In this document: piece after piece, positions 1 to 7,234 of the stretch
How positions within the stretch are numbered: position 1 is the first letter of the stretch
Layout of the letters: every line of letters begins with the position of its first letter
Virus record (IMG/VR): IMGVR_UViG_3300043811_000093
Span: 1 to 44,703 of that record
Length of the DNA: 44,703 bases
From: a virus
Reading direction: 5' to 3' (one strand)
Notes under the pieces: generated by a model
Databases searched by the model: none
The model's input: the letters and a program-made list of their open reading frames with translations, nothing else
What the model was told of the DNA's origin: nothing
Position numbers and translations under genes: made by a program

Positions 1-427
1 CCTGCCGGCGAACGCGTTCGACGGCGCGGCCGGAACCAATCGTGGGATCACCGTCACCGCGCAGGGCTCCTTTGCCGTGACCGCCAACAATAAGCGCATC
101 AAGATCATCGTCAACCCGGCGACTGCGGTCGTTGGCTCGACCGTTGGCGCGGGCGGAGTCACGATCGCCGATACGGGCGTCGTTGCGACCAGTGGCGGAG
201 GCTGGTCTCTGCAGGGAAACGTTTTCAAGTATGGAGCGGCTGGGTCGAACACCCAGATCGGCCTTCACCAGCAGGCTCAAGTCGGCGCCGCCGTGGCCGC
301 GCTGCTCGCGCCCTCGCTCATCACCGCAACGGAGAACGGCCCCATTCTGATCGCGATCACCGGCAACGCGACGACCGCGACCACCGACATCGTGCTGAAC
401 TTCACCGAAGTCAACGCGATGAATTAG
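1..427 (+). CDS. C-terminal part of a virion-module protein cut by the left window edge
   Basis: The reading frame is open from base 2 to a TAG at 425-427 with no start inside the window. The protein is rich in Ala, Gly, Thr and Val with alternating beta-type segments (for example TTATTDIVLNFTEV near the end), as in small phage decoration or fibre proteins. The gene that starts at 44319 and runs off the right edge is of the same type, and its last residues would lead into this segment if the genome is circular with about 4, 7 or 10 bases missing at the seam. It lies directly upstream of the scaffold gene, in the portal-to-scaffold interval. The function is not recognised; a minor structural role is inferred from position only. 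Confidence 0.7.
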   Translation, partial: LPANAFDGAAGTNRGITVTAQGSFAVTANNKRIKIIVNPATAVVGSTVGAGGVTIADTGVVATSGGGWSLQGNVFKYGAAGSNTQIGLHQQAQVGAAVAALLAPSLITATENGPILIAITGNATTATTDIVLNFTEVNAMN

Positions 428-502
428 GCGCGGATTCCCGCGCCCCAAGTTTCGCAACAAATCGGCGTGAACGCGCCCTCGCCCCGCGCACAGGAGATAT
501 CC

Positions 503-1513
503 ATGCCCGAAGACGTAAATCCGGCAGCCCCGTCCACTGCCGAGCTGGACACCGCGCAGGATGCGGCGCTCGGCGCGAGCGATTATTCTCGCTACGCCGA
601 AGTCGAGAATGCGCGCGATCAGAACAAGGCGTTACCCGAGGCCCCGCCGCCCTCTTCCGTGAAACCCCCGGCCCCGGAACCCGGAACCGACAAATCCATA
701 CAGGAGAAACCGAAACCGAAGACCGGCGAGGACCGGAAGGCCGAGCTGCACGCCGAGATTCAGGAATTACTGAGGCAGCGCGCCGAGCTGCAGGGCAAGA
801 CGACGGAAACACCAGGCGAGAAAAAAGCGGATCCGCCGCCCGCAGCCGTCACGCCGCCCGCAACAGCGAAGCCCGCCGAGGCCGCCAAGCCAGGCGAAGC
901 TCCGATTGAGCCGAATCTCGACGACAAAAACGCCGACGGCACCGATAAGTTCTCGACCTACCCGGAGTATCAGAAGGCCGAGCGGAAATGGATCAGGGAC
1001 ACCATCGCGTTTGAAGCCAAGCAGGCGATCGCATCGAGTAATGCCGAGCGTGAGGCTGCCGCGGCGAACAAGGCCGCGGGCGATGCCTGGGTCCAAAAGC
1101 GCGACGCCGCGCACGTGGAGTTTCCCGACTGGTTCGAGGTGATCAACAGCAGTCCCGGCGATAACTTCATCACGCCGGTCATGCATGAGTTCATCCGCGA
1201 CTCAGAAAACGGGGCGCGCGTGCTTTATAAACTCTGCGAGAACGGCGGAATTGAAGGTAAGCGCGTCATGGGCCTCGCTCCCATGGCGGCCGCGCGCGCG
1301 CTGTTCGCGATCGAGAACGGACTGGCAACTCCGGCGGCAAAAACCGCTCCTGTAAAACGCATCACCACGGCCGCTCCCGCGCCCGCAACGGATCTCCGCT
1401 CCACCAACGCGGAACCGGCGGACGCGATTCAAGCGGCCCTCTCTCGCGGCGACGTAGGCGAGTACATGCGCCTCTCGAACGTCCGCGACTTAAAAGCACG
1501 GCGCGCGGCTTAA
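503..1513 (+). CDS. Scaffolding-protein-like (P22 gp8 position)
   Basis: 336 aa. The start at 503 is chosen because AGGAGA lies seven bases upstream; a GTG at 467 in the same frame has no such site. The composition is that of internal scaffolds: very rich in Ala, Pro, Lys and Glu, with a disordered Pro-rich N-terminal half, a charged helical stretch around residues 75-105 (RKAELHAEIQELLRQRAEL) and another around 160-205. The basic C-terminus (NVRDLKARRAA) resembles the coat-binding tail of known scaffolds. It sits between portal and coat, exactly where P22 places gene 8. Scaffolds diverge quickly in sequence, so the call rests on composition and order. Confidence 0.7.
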   Translation: MPEDVNPAAPSTAELDTAQDAALGASDYSRYAEVENARDQNKALPEAPPPSSVKPPAPEPGTDKSIQEKPKPKTGEDRKAELHAEIQELLRQRAELQGKTTETPGEKKADPPPAAVTPPATAKPAEAAKPGEAPIEPNLDDKNADGTDKFSTYPEYQKAERKWIRDTIAFEAKQAIASSNAEREAAAANKAAGDAWVQKRDAAHVEFPDWFEVINSSPGDNFITPVMHEFIRDSENGARVLYKLCENGGIEGKRVMGLAPMAAARALFAIENGLATPAAKTAPVKRITTAAPAPATDLRSTNAEPADAIQAALSRGDVGEYMRLSNVRDLKARRAA

Positions 1514-1538
1514 ATCCGCCGCCCGGCAAAGGACTCGT

Positions 1539-2774
1539 ATGGCAAACAACTTCGTTTTCGCGGACTGGGTCTGCATGGAGACCTTGCGGTCTCTCATCAA
1601 CAAGAGCCAGGTCGCGCAGTTTTTCAACACCGATTACAACAAAGAGTTCAAAAAGAACTGGGCCGTGGGCGACACCGTCCGCGTGAAATATCCGCAGCGC
1701 TTTTTGATCGTCAACGGCCTGGGCTATCAGGAACAGCCCATCGACCGGCGCTACACCACGGTGGCCGTCAACCAGGTGTTCGGCGTGCACTTCGGCTGGG
1801 ACGACATGGAAGCCGCGTTGAAGCTCGAACGCCCGAACGACGCGATCAAAAAGGAATACATCGATAAGGCCGCGGAGCAACTGTCCGCCGAGCTCGATGC
1901 CCGCTGTGGCCTTTGGGCCGCACAGAACACGAACAATATCACCGGCATTCTGGGCGTCACTCCCACGCAGCCGCAGACCTACCATGCCGCCAACACGCGC
2001 ATGCTCGAAAACTCGGCCCTCTCGGGCGAGCGCGGTCTGATCATTACCCCGCAGATGCAGGAGACCCTCGCGGTCAATGCACTGCCTCAGTTCAATCCCC
2101 AGTCCGATATCTCGAAGATCTGGAAAGACGGATCGCTCGGGAAATTCGCGGGCTTCGACAGCTACGTTTCTGTCAACGGCCTGTACTCGCAGACCGCCGG
2201 CACGATCGCGGGCGCCAACACCACCACCGGCGCGAACCAGTCCGGAGCCTCGCTGCTCATCACGGCAACGGCCGGCGACACCTATAACGTCGGGGACGTT
2301 TTCACCCTGGCGCTGGTCAATAACGCCAACCCGGTCAGCCGGCGCTCGGTCGGACGCCTGAAGCAATTCAGCGTCACCGTCGCGCTCACTTGCGTCGGAG
2401 GCGGCGCGGACCTCCTGCAATTCCTGCCCGCCATCGAAGGGCCCGGATCGCAGTATCAGAACGTCGACGCGCTGCCCGGCGCGCTCGCGGCCATGACCAT
2501 GTACCCCGGCACGACCTCGCCCAACGGCAAGAGCGGCATGCAGGGCCTGGCGCTCACCAAGAACGCGTTTGCACTCGTCGGAGTGCCGCTCGAAAAGCCC
2601 GTCTCGCAGGAGATGGCGTCTTCCATGCGCGATCCGGCAACAGGTCTTGCGGTGCGCTTCGTCAAGAGCTGGGATCAGCCCACCTCCAGCATGCGCCATC
2701 GCCTGGAAATGGCGATCGGCTTCGGAAATCTTTACAACGATCAAGGAGCGGTCCGCATTCTCTCGCAGGCGTAA
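1539..2774 (+). CDS. Major capsid (coat) protein, P22 gp5-like
   Basis: 411 aa, close to the 430 aa of P22 coat. An AAAGGA site precedes the ATG. The N-terminal part (WVCMETLRSLINKSQVAQFF) is the helix-rich arm typical of this family. It is followed by the segment GDTVRVKYPQRF, a helix with DDMEAALKLERPNDAIKKEYIDKAAEQLSAELDARC, and IITPQMQETL. The last ~60 residues match the family pattern of a conserved arginine/serine-rich end. It follows the scaffold gene and should form the icosahedral shell. The terminator at 3907 ends the transcript that contains it, which would favour high coat dosage. Confidence 0.88.
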   Translation: MANNFVFADWVCMETLRSLINKSQVAQFFNTDYNKEFKKNWAVGDTVRVKYPQRFLIVNGLGYQEQPIDRRYTTVAVNQVFGVHFGWDDMEAALKLERPNDAIKKEYIDKAAEQLSAELDARCGLWAAQNTNNITGILGVTPTQPQTYHAANTRMLENSALSGERGLIITPQMQETLAVNALPQFNPQSDISKIWKDGSLGKFAGFDSYVSVNGLYSQTAGTIAGANTTTGANQSGASLLITATAGDTYNVGDVFTLALVNNANPVSRRSVGRLKQFSVTVALTCVGGGADLLQFLPAIEGPGSQYQNVDALPGALAAMTMYPGTTSPNGKSGMQGLALTKNAFALVGVPLEKPVSQEMASSMRDPATGLAVRFVKSWDQPTSSMRHRLEMAIGFGNLYNDQGAVRILSQA

Positions 2775-2805
2775 GCGCATGGGACAGACAAGGACACCAA
2801 ACACC

Positions 2806-3891
2806 ATGAAAAACACGAATCGTATTTCGCTCGCTCTCGCGTTCGCGGCGGCATTATTGCTGCCCGCGATCGCACCCGCGCAGGTGCTCGTCAGCGGAGT
2901 CAACTCCTTCAACACGACCACTCTGTCGGCCGCGCAAAGCATGACCGCCACGTCTCTGGTCGTGGCCTCGGCCACCGGCTTCACCATCGGCGATGCGCTC
3001 TACATCGACGGCGAGGTGGAGATCATCGGCGGCAAGCTGCCGTATCCGCCTTATGCCGCTTATGCCGGCGGAACCACCGTTCCGGTCTTCCGCACCGGAA
3101 GCCAGGGCGGCGCGCAAGTCGGCGCGCATGTCTCGGGCGCGATTGTGGTCCGGGGACTGCCGCGCTACTTCAACGCGTTCAACCCGACCGGCGCCTGCCC
3201 GGTGCCGGTGACCAATGGCGGGACTACGCCGGCCACGGTGCCGACGTCGCCCTGGGTCAATACCAGGACGGGAGACATCTTCCGCTGCTACGGCACGCCC
3301 TCGCAATGGGGCAAGGTCGGAGTCTTCTTCGTGCCGGCCGGCCAGTGCAACTGGATTCCGACCACGTTGACGCAGACCACGACGTTCCCGGTCACCGGCC
3401 TCGGCGCCACGCTGTTCATGCCCGTCTCCAATTCGGTCACCAGCGCCGCCGCGGGCACCGACACGCTGAACTGCTGGTTTGTGGTGCCGTCCGAGGTGGG
3501 CCAGCTACGGACCGCCCTGCTCACCGATATCACCGTGGGCATCGGATCCCAGGTCGTGGCTCCGACTTCGCTCGGCACCGCGACGCTCACCTCGATCACG
3601 TTTCCCACGCCGGTGGCCACCACGCAGACTGCGACCACGCAGACCGTGACGGCCGCGGTGGGAGGCACCGTCACGCAGATCGGCCCGACCACGACCGTTC
3701 TGTCGGTGACCACGGCCGGCGATTTCCTGACGTTTAACTATCAGTTCTCGGCGCCGGTGGATCTGACCACGGATCTGCGAATGCTGAACTTCACGCTGCC
3801 GATTCTTCAATCGGCGGCCTCGGCGATGACGCTCAACACCAACGGTCTGTTCGTACACTATCTGACTCGACCGTCGGTCCTGAATCGGTAG
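2806..3891 (+). CDS. Exported virion-module protein with signal peptide, unknown function
   Basis: 361 aa. It begins with a textbook Sec signal: MKNTNR, a hydrophobic core SLALAFAAALLLPAIA, then PAQ, with likely cleavage before or after Gln. The mature part is beta-rich with many Thr/Val/Ser, an opening stretch SLVVASATGFTIGDALYIDGEVEI and four spaced cysteines (GACPVPV, FRCYG, GQCNW, LNCWF), compatible with disulfides outside the cytoplasm. It lies 31 bases after the coat gene and just before a strong terminator, so it is likely co-expressed with coat. In tailed phages this place usually holds a decoration or head-completion protein, but a Sec signal on such a protein is odd. The family is not recognised. 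Confidence 0.75.
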   Translation: MKNTNRISLALAFAAALLLPAIAPAQVLVSGVNSFNTTTLSAAQSMTATSLVVASATGFTIGDALYIDGEVEIIGGKLPYPPYAAYAGGTTVPVFRTGSQGGAQVGAHVSGAIVVRGLPRYFNAFNPTGACPVPVTNGGTTPATVPTSPWVNTRTGDIFRCYGTPSQWGKVGVFFVPAGQCNWIPTTLTQTTTFPVTGLGATLFMPVSNSVTSAAAGTDTLNCWFVVPSEVGQLRTALLTDITVGIGSQVVAPTSLGTATLTSITFPTPVATTQTATTQTVTAAVGGTVTQIGPTTTVLSVTTAGDFLTFNYQFSAPVDLTTDLRMLNFTLPILQSAASAMTLNTNGLFVHYLTRPSVLNR

Positions 3892-3906
3892 TCTTTTCCT
3901 CCCCTT

Positions 3907-3935
3907 GGGGGCGGCTTCCACCGCCCCCTTTTTTT
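3907..3935 (+). terminator. Rho-independent terminator after the coat unit
   Basis: A perfect 8-bp GC stem (GGGGGCGG 3907-3914 with CCGCCCCC 3921-3928), a six-base loop (CTTCCA) and seven T (3929-3935). It is the clearest intrinsic terminator in the window. It lies 16 bases after the stop of the 2806 gene and before the next ribosome binding site. Confidence 0.92.
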
Positions 3936-3960
3936 CAAAATCCATCCACAGGAGACAACC

Positions 3961-4236
3961 ATGTCTGAAGAATACGATCGCTCCGAGTTCATCGGCGCCG
4001 CCACCGCCGACACCGAGAAGGGCGCGACCAAGAAGGCGTATGTCCACAAGGACTGGCCTGCGCTGCGCTATGGCCCGGACGGCAAAGAGCGCAAGGTAAA
4101 CAACCAGAAGGAAGCCGATGCGCTAGGCCCGGATTGGCACGCGACGCCGCCCCTGCCCGAGAAGGAAGAGGACGCGGCCGGCCCCGCGCGCGAGGCAGAG
4201 GTTCGCACCAAAGCCGGCGAAAAACGGAAGAAATAG
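3961..4236 (+). CDS. Small charged protein, unknown
   Basis: 91 aa, with the good ribosome site CAGGAGACAACC before the ATG. It is highly charged and probably mostly disordered: Glu/Asp/Lys/Arg-rich, no hydrophobic core, no cysteine, ending in a Lys/Arg tail (AGEKRKK). The centre reads YVHKDWPALRYGPDGKERKVNNQKEADALG. It is the first gene after the terminator and is separated from the exported protein at 4243 by six bases. No family recognised; small proteins of this type often occur next to coat genes, but no role can be assigned. Confidence 0.75.
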   Translation: MSEEYDRSEFIGAATADTEKGATKKAYVHKDWPALRYGPDGKERKVNNQKEADALGPDWHATPPLPEKEEDAAGPAREAEVRTKAGEKRKK

Positions 4237-4242
4237 GCTGTC

Positions 4243-4962
4243 ATGAAGCGAACCTTCCGCGCGCTCGCTCTTACTCTCGCTCTCGCTCTGAGTCTCGCGG
4301 CTCAGAGCCTGAGCCCGATTTTCAACTCCCAGGACCAGCTCGCCTTCAATGCGGCTTATAAAGCCTCGCTGCCTCCGGACCTGGTCGCGTTCATGGCGCT
4401 GCCCTATGACGCCTCCGACTTCGGCGTCACAGCGTCGACCGCGACCCGCACCACGCCCGCGGTGCTGCTCGCGATCGCCAATAAATATGCCCTCGACACG
4501 CAGACCATGCTGTGGGGCTGGGATCCGTACACGACCGACCTGATCCGGATCGTTCAGGGCTATGCCTGGGTGCCGAGCTTCGGCCAGGCGAATATCGCCG
4601 TCGGGCCCGGCATCAGCACCGCGCTGGTCGCTCCGGCGGGGACTCCCGCCTATGACCCGGCGTCGCCGCCGCCTGGCTCGATCCTCATGCCGGCGGTTTC
4701 GGCGACGGGAAAGATGGCTTTACCCGCGCCGTATGCGGCTCCAGGCGCGCCGCCGGCGCCGGCGGCCGTTGACCCGGTCGGCTTCCTCGAAATGCCTTTC
4801 GGCGCGCCGAACGGCACGGGCGACTGGTACAGCGAGATCACCGGCGATCGCAGCGCGGTCGGAACGGTGGTCAGCGACTCACGCGGGACCTTCAAGCTCA
4901 CCCCGCAGGGACAGCGCAACATCATCACCGGCACGGTGAGCGTGTTCTGGGTCAAGCAGTAG
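4243..4962 (+). CDS. Exported virion-module protein, unknown
   Basis: 239 aa. N-terminal signal peptide: MKRTFRA, a hydrophobic run LALTLALALSLAA, then Q-S-L, with cleavage predicted around AAQ. The mature protein starts SLSPIFNSQDQLAFNAAYKASLPPDLVAFMALP and contains a Pro/Ala-rich linker (residues ~140-180) before a beta-type C-terminal domain ending NIITGTVSVFWVKQ. Unlike its exported neighbours it has no cysteine. The C-terminal region (GDWYSEITGDRSAVGTVVSD) looks like a small globular domain, but no family is recognised. It belongs to the run of signal-bearing genes 2806-11157. Confidence 0.75.
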   Translation: MKRTFRALALTLALALSLAAQSLSPIFNSQDQLAFNAAYKASLPPDLVAFMALPYDASDFGVTASTATRTTPAVLLAIANKYALDTQTMLWGWDPYTTDLIRIVQGYAWVPSFGQANIAVGPGISTALVAPAGTPAYDPASPPPGSILMPAVSATGKMALPAPYAAPGAPPAPAAVDPVGFLEMPFGAPNGTGDWYSEITGDRSAVGTVVSDSRGTFKLTPQGQRNIITGTVSVFWVKQ

Positions 4963-4966
4963 CGCC

Positions 4967-5155
4967 ATGCTCTACGACTCGTTCGGCCGGAAGATCCGGA
5001 AGCCGCACCTCTACGGCTTCGCGCGTGTTCCGGCCGTCGAGCCATCGCGCCGGATCCCGAAAGACGATCTGTGCGACGCGATCGGCTTCGCGGAAATTCA
5101 CGCCGAGGAAGCCCAGGAAGACGACAAACCACAGGAGATCCCCCATGCTTTTTAA
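4967..5155 (+). CDS. Small acidic protein, unknown
   Basis: 62 aa; it starts four bases after the previous stop without a clear Shine-Dalgarno site, so translation is probably coupled. The N-terminal half is basic and aromatic (MLYDSFGRKIRKPHLYGF), the C-terminal half acidic (EIHAEEAQEDDKPQEI). It overlaps the start of the 5145 gene by 11 bases, and that gene's ribosome site lies inside it. No function can be assigned. Confidence 0.6.
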   Translation: MLYDSFGRKIRKPHLYGFARVPAVEPSRRIPKDDLCDAIGFAEIHAEEAQEDDKPQEIPHAF

Positions 5156-5636
5156 ATTCGGCGCGGGCTTCGCGCTGACGCTGGCCATATTTGTGCAGCC
5201 GATGCTCGCGCAGACCATCAGCCCCCCGACTCTGAATCCCTTCATCGCGCGCTATCAGGCCAACGCCACCACGACGGCGCTGACGGTGCAGGGCACCGGC
5301 AAATCCGGAGAGGCTTATTTCGAGACTGCCGACGTCTACTGCGTCGCCTCGCAGAGCGTTTCCATTTCGATCAACGGCACCGCGGCGACGTCGACCACGC
5401 TCGCGCCCGTCGCGATCGGCGTGGCGGCGGTGACGACTCCGCTTACCTCCTGGACGGCATCGAACGCGGGCACCGGCACCACGCTCAAGACCTACGTGAC
5501 CGTGGCCGGGCAGACCATGATCCTCGACCGCGACATGGTCGCGTTCTATTTTCCGTCCAACGCGCCGGCCGCCACGAATCTCACCATCTCGTCGACCGGA
5601 AGCTGCACGATCCACATCCAATGGCGCGCTCTCTAA
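5145..5636 (+). CDS. Small exported virion-module protein
   Basis: 163 aa. The ATG at 5145 is preceded by CAGGAGATCCCCC and yields a clean signal peptide (MLFKFGAGFALTLAIFVQPMLAQ). Upstream in-frame starts would only add residues of the overlapping gene. The mature part is Thr/Ser/Ala-rich and beta-like, with one cysteine near residue 67 (DVYCVASQ) and one near the C-terminus (TGSCTIHIQW) that could pair after export. The end DRDMVAFYFPSNAPAATNLTISSTGSCTIHIQWRAL resembles a compact jelly-roll or Ig-like strand pattern. It overlaps the 5621 gene by 16 bases. Family not recognised. Confidence 0.75.
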   Translation: MLFKFGAGFALTLAIFVQPMLAQTISPPTLNPFIARYQANATTTALTVQGTGKSGEAYFETADVYCVASQSVSISINGTAATSTTLAPVAIGVAAVTTPLTSWTASNAGTGTTLKTYVTVAGQTMILDRDMVAFYFPSNAPAATNLTISSTGSCTIHIQWRAL

Positions 5637-7234
5637 AACTCCTTCTCCTCCTTGCCGGCCTGCTCGCACTGCCGCTCGCCGCGCAGCAGGACCGCCCTAT
5701 CCGTTATTTCCCGACGGATCCGCCCACGCCCTTGTGCCTGGTGATCACCGAATTCTGGAGCAACTGGAACCTCGGCAATTTGTGGCAATGCGTCGCGACG
5801 ACGGCGCCGGTACCGACGATTCCGCCTGGACCCGCGGGGCCCGCCGGACCGGCCGGACCCGCCGGCCCCGCCGGAACCACAGGATCTCCCGGCCCCACGT
5901 CCCTCCTTTCGGGGACGCTCGCCCTGATCCCGGCGAGCTGCACGGTGGGCGCGAACGTCTATCAGGCAATCGATCAGGCGATCAGCCGGCAGATCTATCT
6001 CTGCACCGCGACTAACACCTGGACGCTCCAGACCTATGTCGTCGGGGCCTCTCCTCCGGGGACTTGCACGGTCGGCGACGTCTTTTTCAAAACCGGCGTG
6101 ACCGCGGGCCAGAACGTTTATGGCTGTACAGCGACCAACACGTGGACGCTCGAAAGCGGGGGCGGCGGTACCGGCCTCGTGACCTGGCAGAACAACGGTG
6201 TGACGCAGGGCTCTCCGCGCGGCACGCTCAACGTGATCCCCGGCTTCGGGCTCCTAACGCCGCTACTCGACACCGGCAGCGTGATGGACTTCAGCCCGGC
6301 CGTCGACACGTCGGTCATTCCGAGCAAGGCCAACCTGCAAACCGGGTCCGCGCCGACGACCGTCACCAGCGCGAGCGGGAGCAATACGCACTATACGGCG
6401 AGCGGCACGCCGACTTTCACAACCTATTCGACCGGCCTGAGCCTGCGGTGGACCATCGACACTACCTCGACCTGCACGACCACCTGTGATTTGAACCTGG
6501 ATACGCTGGGAGCCAAGGGCGTCAAGGACTATCAGGGGTTCGCGCTGGTGGGCGGCGCACTGATCGGGGGCTCGACGTACACCGTCACTTACAACGGGAC
6601 GATTTTCCTCGTTTCCGAGCTGGGGATTTCGAGCGGCGGAAGCGTGAATTATCCGACCACCGGCTATCCCTATGCCGTGTTCGGGCAGACGATGGGAGGC
6701 GGCACCGGCACCACCGGAGTCAGCACGGCGAACTACCTCTCCTGTTTTTCGCACGTCTGGGAGATCGACGAAAAAGTCCAATACATCGAAGGGATCGAGA
6801 ACACGGGCGTGCTCTCGACGACCCATTATTCGGTGGCTTTTTATAACACGACCACCAATAACCTCATCGCGCAGACCGGCACCCAGGCGGGCCAGAACGC
6901 GACCACGCCGACCTTCAAGCTGACCTTCGCCTCGCCGCCCACGATCGCCAAGAATCAGGCTGTGGACGTGTGCCTCACGAGTGATGTAGGCGGCACGCCC
7001 CTGGTCATCTCGATCAACGAAAACAACTCGTTTCTGACCGGCAACCCGTGGGGCTATATCGTCACGCAAAACAATGCCATTTTGAACTTCATCTTTTCTC
7101 CCAACGCCACGGCTGTCTCCACGGGAACGAGCACTCTGACGTTTCCGGCGACGACCGGCACGAAGGCCAATGTGGCCAGCGGCTACGCCGGCGCGAATGG
7201 CCACTATCCCCTGATCGCGGCGATTGAACAATGA
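5621..7234 (+). CDS. Exported fibre-like protein with collagen-like repeats
   Basis: 537 aa. Signal peptide MARSLKLLLLLAGLLALPLAAQ. Residues ~68-93 form a Gly-X-Y run (GPAGPAGPAGPAGPAG, then GSPGP), a collagen-like trimer-forming stalk common in fibres. Next come two copies of a motif of about 35 residues (CTVGANVYQ...YLCTATNTWTLQ and CTVGDVFFK...YGCTATNTWTLE), each with a Cys pair. A large beta-rich C-terminal region follows, with another Cys cluster (STCTTTCDL). The paired cysteines fit folding outside the cytoplasm. It overlaps the next gene by ATGA. A trimeric surface or tail fibre that reaches the envelope by Sec export is inferred; receptor binding is possible but not shown. Confidence 0.75.
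   Translation: MARSLKLLLLLAGLLALPLAAQQDRPIRYFPTDPPTPLCLVITEFWSNWNLGNLWQCVATTAPVPTIPPGPAGPAGPAGPAGPAGTTGSPGPTSLLSGTLALIPASCTVGANVYQAIDQAISRQIYLCTATNTWTLQTYVVGASPPGTCTVGDVFFKTGVTAGQNVYGCTATNTWTLESGGGGTGLVTWQNNGVTQGSPRGTLNVIPGFGLLTPLLDTGSVMDFSPAVDTSVIPSKANLQTGSAPTTVTSASGSNTHYTASGTPTFTTYSTGLSLRWTIDTTSTCTTTCDLNLDTLGAKGVKDYQGFALVGGALIGGSTYTVTYNGTIFLVSELGISSGGSVNYPTTGYPYAVFGQTMGGGTGTTGVSTANYLSCFSHVWEIDEKVQYIEGIENTGVLSTTHYSVAFYNTTTNNLIAQTGTQAGQNATTPTFKLTFASPPTIAKNQAVDVCLTSDVGGTPLVISINENNSFLTGNPWGYIVTQNNAILNFIFSPNATAVSTGTSTLTFPATTGTKANVASGYAGANGHYPLIAAIEQ
5822..5899 (+). repeat. Collagen-like Gly-X-Y coding repeat
   Basis: Short GC-rich near-tandem 9-base units encoding Gly-Pro-Ala inside the 5621 gene. 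Such repeats change length easily by slippage. Confidence 0.8.

Noticed and set aside
1362-2987. Long open frame (541 codons) on the minus strand across scaffold and coat
   Set aside because: It is the mirror of GC-rich coat coding; its protein is Arg-rich, has no motif, and coat is clearly real on the plus strand.
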